From CAYNGH01 sp964396845 (GTDB lineage: Bacteria > Vulcanimicrobiota > JAJTBE01 > CAYNGH01): a stretch of 9,019 nucleotides of DNA. The stretch is taken from assembly GCA_964396845.1 (NCBI GenBank), contig CAYNGH010000133.1, positions 1 through 9,019 on the forward strand, given 5' to 3'. The notes under the pieces were generated by a model that was not told the origin of the DNA, made no database searches, and saw nothing but the letters and a program-made list of their open reading frames with translations. The translations under genes were made by a program, and so were the position numbers. Below, in pieces: positions 5,901 to 9,019 of this stretch. How positions within the stretch are numbered: position 1 is the first letter of the stretch; the number at the start of each line of letters is the position of its first letter.

Positions 5901-6692
5901 ATGTGCCCGGCAATTGAAGAAAAACAATGCAGGGGAGAAAAACCCTGCAAGTATTCTCAGTGGATAACCGGGGTGGACAAAATACCCCACCAGTTCATGT
6001 GCTCCCAGTCCCGATGCATGGGATGTCAGTGTTCCAACTACGGTTTTTTCCGGGAGAAACTCAGTAAAACTGTCAGGAATGCCCAGTCCGGGGACAGAGC
6101 TTCCACAGAAAAGCTGATAGAATACTACAAGAATTATGTTTTTCAGATGGAGAAGAGGTATTTTATTCCCGGCGGTGATCGGGAAGACCTGTTCCAGGAA
6201 GGGTTCATCGGCCTCTACCAGGCCATCAAAAACTACCGTCACGACAGCCCCCTTTCCTTTGAAGACTATGTAAGTTTATCAGTGAGAAATTCCGTCATCA
6301 GAGCAGTCCGTTCCGCCACCCAGAAAAAACAGATGGTTCTGACCAACGCCAGGTCAATTTTCGAAAAATCCGTCATGAGCATTCGCACCCGGCAGTTCTG
6401 CCCCGAGGAGATTACTTTTTGCACCTTCGCCGCAGAAAGAGTAAAGAATATTGTCAGGTCAAATCTCTCCCGACGGGAATCTCAGATTCTCACCCTGAAG
6501 GTTAACGGATTCACCGCAGAAGAGATTGCAAAGCAGATTAACACCGACAAAAAAACTGTCGATAACGCCCTTTATCGGGCCAGGAACAAAATCCGGCACC
6601 ATATGATCCGGAAAACCCGGCAGAAACCCGGTAACACCGATTTCATCAGGTGTCAGTCAGGACAGAATTCAGCAAGACTTCTGGCGGTATAA
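5901..6692 (+). CDS. SigH/Spo0H-like RNA polymerase sigma factor with Cys-rich N-terminus
   Basis: This 263-residue protein carries the two DNA/RNA-polymerase-binding regions of a sigma-70 family factor and lacks region 3. Region 2 (about residues 64-150) contains RYFIPGGDREDLFQEGFIGL and VRNSVIRAVRSATQKKQ, closely resembling Bacillus SigH. Region 4 (about 188-235) contains LSRRESQILTLKVNGFTAEE and a helix-turn-helix ending in KKTVDNALYRARNKI. Before region 2 are some 60 extra residues with seven cysteines (C2, C10, C16, C34, C39, C42, C44), the last four in a CxxxxCxxCxC cluster that could bind a metal or sense redox state. GGAGGAG lies 9 bases before the ATG. It is a single gene with its own terminator and no adjacent anti-sigma gene. 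The regulon is unknown; sporulation should not be assumed. Confidence 0.9.
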   Translation: MCPAIEEKQCRGEKPCKYSQWITGVDKIPHQFMCSQSRCMGCQCSNYGFFREKLSKTVRNAQSGDRASTEKLIEYYKNYVFQMEKRYFIPGGDREDLFQEGFIGLYQAIKNYRHDSPLSFEDYVSLSVRNSVIRAVRSATQKKQMVLTNARSIFEKSVMSIRTRQFCPEEITFCTFAAERVKNIVRSNLSRRESQILTLKVNGFTAEEIAKQINTDKKTVDNALYRARNKIRHHMIRKTRQKPGNTDFIRCQSGQNSARLLAV

Positions 6693-6721
6693 AAATCAGG
6701 GGATAATTGCATAGAGATGGC

Positions 6722-6745
6722 AAACAGCCCCCTCAGGGCTGTTTT
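6722..6745 (+). terminator. Rho-independent terminator of the sigma-factor gene
   Basis: AAACAGCCC (6722-6730) and GGGCTGTTT (6736-6744) form a perfect 9-base-pair stem with a 5-base loop, ending in TTTT on the plus strand about 30 bases after the stop codon. On the minus strand it ends in TTT and could also catch transcripts of the convergent thioesterase gene. Confidence 0.85.
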
Positions 6746-6839
6746 GTGAATGGGTCAGGTTTTATATCATCAGGCACCGTCAAAAGCTGTCCACATGAGA
6801 ATCTGAACAATGCCAACCATGGCGAAAATCGATCAGCAC

Positions 6840-7292
6840 TCAGATGAAATCCTCGTCATCGGGGTTTTGGAATACCGCCACTACTTTATTGTATATGTCG
6901 GGGAAGCGGTTTCTCAGGTTCACGGGACGGCGTTCCTCGTCCACGAAAACATTGGTGGTAAGCCCCGTGGCCAGAAGATCCCCGGTATTCTTGTTGATAA
7001 CCTCGTAAGTAAGAGTGAGGCGCACCCCGGAAAAGTCAAAGGGACGCACCCTGATAATCAATTGATCTTCATAGAATGCGGGCTTTTGAATATCAAGGGA
7101 TATGGCCACCACCGGGGCAAAAATTCCCCGCCGTTCGATGGCTGCATAGCTTTTTATGAAGTGCTTGAACAGGGCTGAACGGGCGGTTTCAAAATATACC
7201 GGCAGATGCGCATGATGAACGGTGCCCATCTGATCCGTTTCAAAATACCGAACCCTCAGCTCCTCTTCCCACAAGACGGTGTTTTCTTCCAT
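6840..7292 (-). CDS. YbgC/4-hydroxybenzoyl-CoA thioesterase family acyl-CoA thioesterase
   Basis: This 150-residue cytoplasmic protein is a single hotdog domain of normal family length. The N-terminal signature RYFETDQMGTVHHAHLPVYF (from residue 15) contains the catalytic Asp (D20) of the 4-hydroxybenzoyl-CoA thioesterase/YbgC family, followed by the FETAR helix. Members hydrolyse acyl- or aroyl-CoA thioesters; the actual substrate cannot be read from the sequence. YbgC sits with tol-pal in many Gram-negatives, but no tol or pal gene is here. The gene converges on the sigma factor and diverges from the ankyrin gene. AAGGA lies only 3 bases before the ATG, a short spacing, but no better start is seen upstream. 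Confidence 0.88.
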   Translation of the reverse strand: MEENTVLWEEELRVRYFETDQMGTVHHAHLPVYFETARSALFKHFIKSYAAIERRGIFAPVVAISLDIQKPAFYEDQLIIRVRPFDFSGVRLTLTYEVINKNTGDLLATGLTTNVFVDEERRPVNLRNRFPDIYNKVVAVFQNPDDEDFI

Positions 7293-7419
7293 TTATCCTT
7301 CAACTCCGGTTCTGTTTGCCTTGTTGAAGTTTTTCCCCCGGAAGGTAAAAATTCCTCCAGGGGTTCCGGGGAAATTTATTGAAACCCGATGACGAATTGT
7401 TTCTGGCAGGGAAAAAGCA

Positions 7420-7878
7420 ATGAAGCCAAGAATTATCAAGAAGTCATACTGTAACAACAATACATCAAAGGACAGCTTTACGGGAGAAGGACCATTGAAG
7501 CCAATATTTAACAGTATTGCTAACGAAGAGGTGGATGAAACCGCAAGGCTCCTGCAGGGTGACCCGTCCCTCATCAATACCCGGGATGAATCCCACAGGA
7601 CTCCCCTGCACGCCGCATCAGCCGGGGGAAACCCGGCCCTCACAGAGTTGCTGATCAATCACGGGGCAGACCTGGACGCCACCGATTCCATCGGCTGGAC
7701 ACCTCTTCATGTGGCCACCTACCACGGGAACACCCAGGTAATGGAGTTGTTGATCGATAAGAACTGTGAAATCAATCAACAAAACCTCGACGGCTGGACT
7801 CCTTTACAGCTGGCCTTAAGCCATGGGCTTTACCGGCAGGCAAAACTGCTGAGAAACCGCGGAGGGCTGGTTCGATAA
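7420..7878 (+). CDS. Ankyrin-repeat protein
   Basis: This 152-residue protein is almost entirely ankyrin repeats: a degenerate first repeat (about residues 28-58), then TPLHAASAGG (61-92), TPLHVATYHG (94-125) and TPLQLALSHG (127-149), with GADLDATDSIGW-type loops between them. Ankyrin stacks bind other proteins and have no catalysis of their own. No signal peptide is seen. AGGGA lies 8 bases before the ATG at 7420. However, residues 1-25 are polar and unlike the repeats, and an in-frame TTG at 7495 has a GGGAG 8 bases upstream, so translation may begin there instead. The kinase-like gene begins 30 bases after the stop codon, so the two are probably co-transcribed. Confidence 0.88.
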   Translation: MKPRIIKKSYCNNNTSKDSFTGEGPLKPIFNSIANEEVDETARLLQGDPSLINTRDESHRTPLHAASAGGNPALTELLINHGADLDATDSIGWTPLHVATYHGNTQVMELLIDKNCEINQQNLDGWTPLQLALSHGLYRQAKLLRNRGGLVR

Positions 7879-7908
7879 CAAACCCCGCCGACAGGATACT
7901 GCTTTAAC

Positions 7909-9019
7909 ATGACCGATACAAATTGCCATAAAGTAACTTTTGATGCCAGGGCTTTACTGGGGACCAGGGCCTGGGACAGCGAGGAGAAAATCCTCTCCCA
8001 GATCCGTTCCCTGGTGGATGAATACCGTCAGGACCTGGAAAAACGTTTCCGTCGCAAGGAGGACAGGATAATCATATCCTCCGAGGCAAAACGTTTCCGG
8101 CTTTGGCTGATTAACGGCGTCAAGCGAAATTCCGCAGGGCTTCTAAAGAAGCTGGGTTCCCAGCTTGACCCGGCAATCTCTCCCTGCCTGCCGGATCAGG
8201 AAATCCGCAATGAAATCTCTGTGGAAGTGGAATCCCATCTGGAAAAACTCCGGGAAGAATTAAAAAAGAAATACCGCCGGGAAGAAGATCAGCCCTCCCA
8301 TACCCTTGCCCTGGAACGTTACAGAGAATGGATCCTGGAGGCAGACAGCGTCGGCCAGGCTAACGAATTCATCAAATTCCCCCTTCAGATTCGAGATTTA
8401 ATCCAGGACTTTCCCGGTTCCGACATACTGGATAACCGCTACGAGATTATATCCACCATCGAAACCTCCAGCCACCAGGGATGTATATACAAAGCCAGGG
8501 ATCGCCGCCTTCGATGCATCACCGCCATCCGGAAAATCCTCCCCCCGCCGGGACAGGAAAACAACCTGGAGGAGGGAGAGCAGAAATTTATTAACGAAGC
8601 AAACCTGCTCTTCAACCTTCATCACAGCGGTCTTCCCAAGGTCAGCGATTTCTTCATCGGGCCGGATCCTGACACGGGAAAAACTGCATATTTCCTGGTG
8701 ATGACCTTCATCGAGGGAAAAAGCCTCCAGGCAATTATGCAGGATCGGGGAAACAGACCCCTGCCGGTGGAGGAAGTTAAAATTTATTTTCGACAGATTC
8801 TGGATATTCTGTCATTTTTAAATTCCCGGATACCCCCCATCATATATCAGGACATGAAGCCCACAAATCTTGTTATTCAGGGCAGAACCACCCCTCCCAC
8901 CATCACCGACAGCGGTAGTCTGAAAGTGGGGAGGATATTCCTGATGGATTTTGGGATTGCCCGTATTCTTTCTGCCACTGACCGGGAGCATGACACTCCC
9001 CGTCCCGCCAACGATCTAT
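7909..9019 (+). CDS. Ser/Thr protein kinase-like protein with altered nucleotide-binding site, 5' part
   Basis: The frame is open to the right edge (370 codons seen). Residues 1-170 are soluble and charged, with likely helices or coiled coils at about 24-52 and 98-127, and match no family I recognise. A Hanks-type kinase domain begins near residue 178. YKARDRRLRC (194-203) and E230 of helix C fit, as do YQDMKPTNLV (D315, K317, N320) and DFG (347-349). Three features are atypical: the glycine loop reads ETSSHQG with only its last Gly; the VAIK lysine is Arg (AIRK, R208); and HRD is YQD (non-RD). About 26 residues separate N320 from DFG, longer than usual. It may be a weak kinase or a pseudokinase. 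AGGA is 12 bases before the ATG, a long spacing. Confidence 0.85.
   Translation, partial: MTDTNCHKVTFDARALLGTRAWDSEEKILSQIRSLVDEYRQDLEKRFRRKEDRIIISSEAKRFRLWLINGVKRNSAGLLKKLGSQLDPAISPCLPDQEIRNEISVEVESHLEKLREELKKKYRREEDQPSHTLALERYREWILEADSVGQANEFIKFPLQIRDLIQDFPGSDILDNRYEIISTIETSSHQGCIYKARDRRLRCITAIRKILPPPGQENNLEEGEQKFINEANLLFNLHHSGLPKVSDFFIGPDPDTGKTAYFLVMTFIEGKSLQAIMQDRGNRPLPVEEVKIYFRQILDILSFLNSRIPPIIYQDMKPTNLVIQGRTTPPTITDSGSLKVGRIFLMDFGIARILSATDREHDTPRPANDL

Noticed and set aside
5736..6242. Minus-strand frame of 168 codons
   Set aside because: About two-thirds is antisense to the sigma-factor gene and the rest covers its AT-rich leader. No recognisable motif and no ribosome-binding site were seen.
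7293..7658. Minus-strand frame of 121 codons ending just before the thioesterase ATG
   Set aside because: It is largely antisense to the ankyrin gene, whose repeats are clear, and its translation has no family-like pattern. The neat junction with the thioesterase is coincidental.

Overview
The window reads as chromosomal DNA of a free-living bacterium of middling GC content. Coding and non-coding DNA differ clearly in composition, ribosome-binding sites are mostly good, and rho-independent terminators are recognisable. There is no rRNA, tRNA, CRISPR array, transposase or insertion-sequence end. A sigma factor closely resembling Bacillota SigH/Spo0H, an eukaryote-like Ser/Thr kinase, an ankyrin protein and a DUF3352-like membrane protein suggest a less-studied lineage, perhaps on the Terrabacteria side (Bacillota, Eremiobacterota/Xenobia-like, Riflebacteria-like). 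That placement is a low-confidence inference from gene content.

Left block, minus strand (1-4221). Reading right to left: a secreted thioredoxin-fold protein without its CxxC motif (3703-4221); a non-coding stretch holding a possible 53-residue ORF; a membrane-anchored DUF3352-like protein (1655-3355) closed by a strong terminator; and a tight cluster of a MalF/UgpA-type ABC sugar permease (363-1283), xseB (84-353) and the first codons of an ispA-type prenyl diphosphate synthase (1-94). xseB and ispA are a common housekeeping pair. A lone sugar permease directly upstream of them is unusual.

Middle block, plus strand (4222-6745). A short divergent promoter region separates the thioredoxin-fold gene from a zinc metallopeptidase whose C-terminal half matches the catalytic domain of anthrax lethal factor (M34/ATLF type), with no visible signal peptide. 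After 480 AT-rich non-coding bases comes a SigH-like sigma factor with an added cysteine-rich N-terminus, followed by a clear terminator.

Right block (6746-9019). A YbgC-type hotdog thioesterase on the minus strand is divergent from an ankyrin-repeat protein. The ankyrin gene is followed 30 bases later by the 5' part of a Ser/Thr kinase-like protein (open at the window edge). Its nucleotide-binding residues are altered (VAIK Lys to Arg, glycine loop lost) but the catalytic Asp, Asn and DFG remain.

No single pathway links these genes. The most interesting items are the lethal-factor-like peptidase, the cysteine-rich sigma factor, the atypical kinase, the redox-dead thioredoxin and the misplaced permease.
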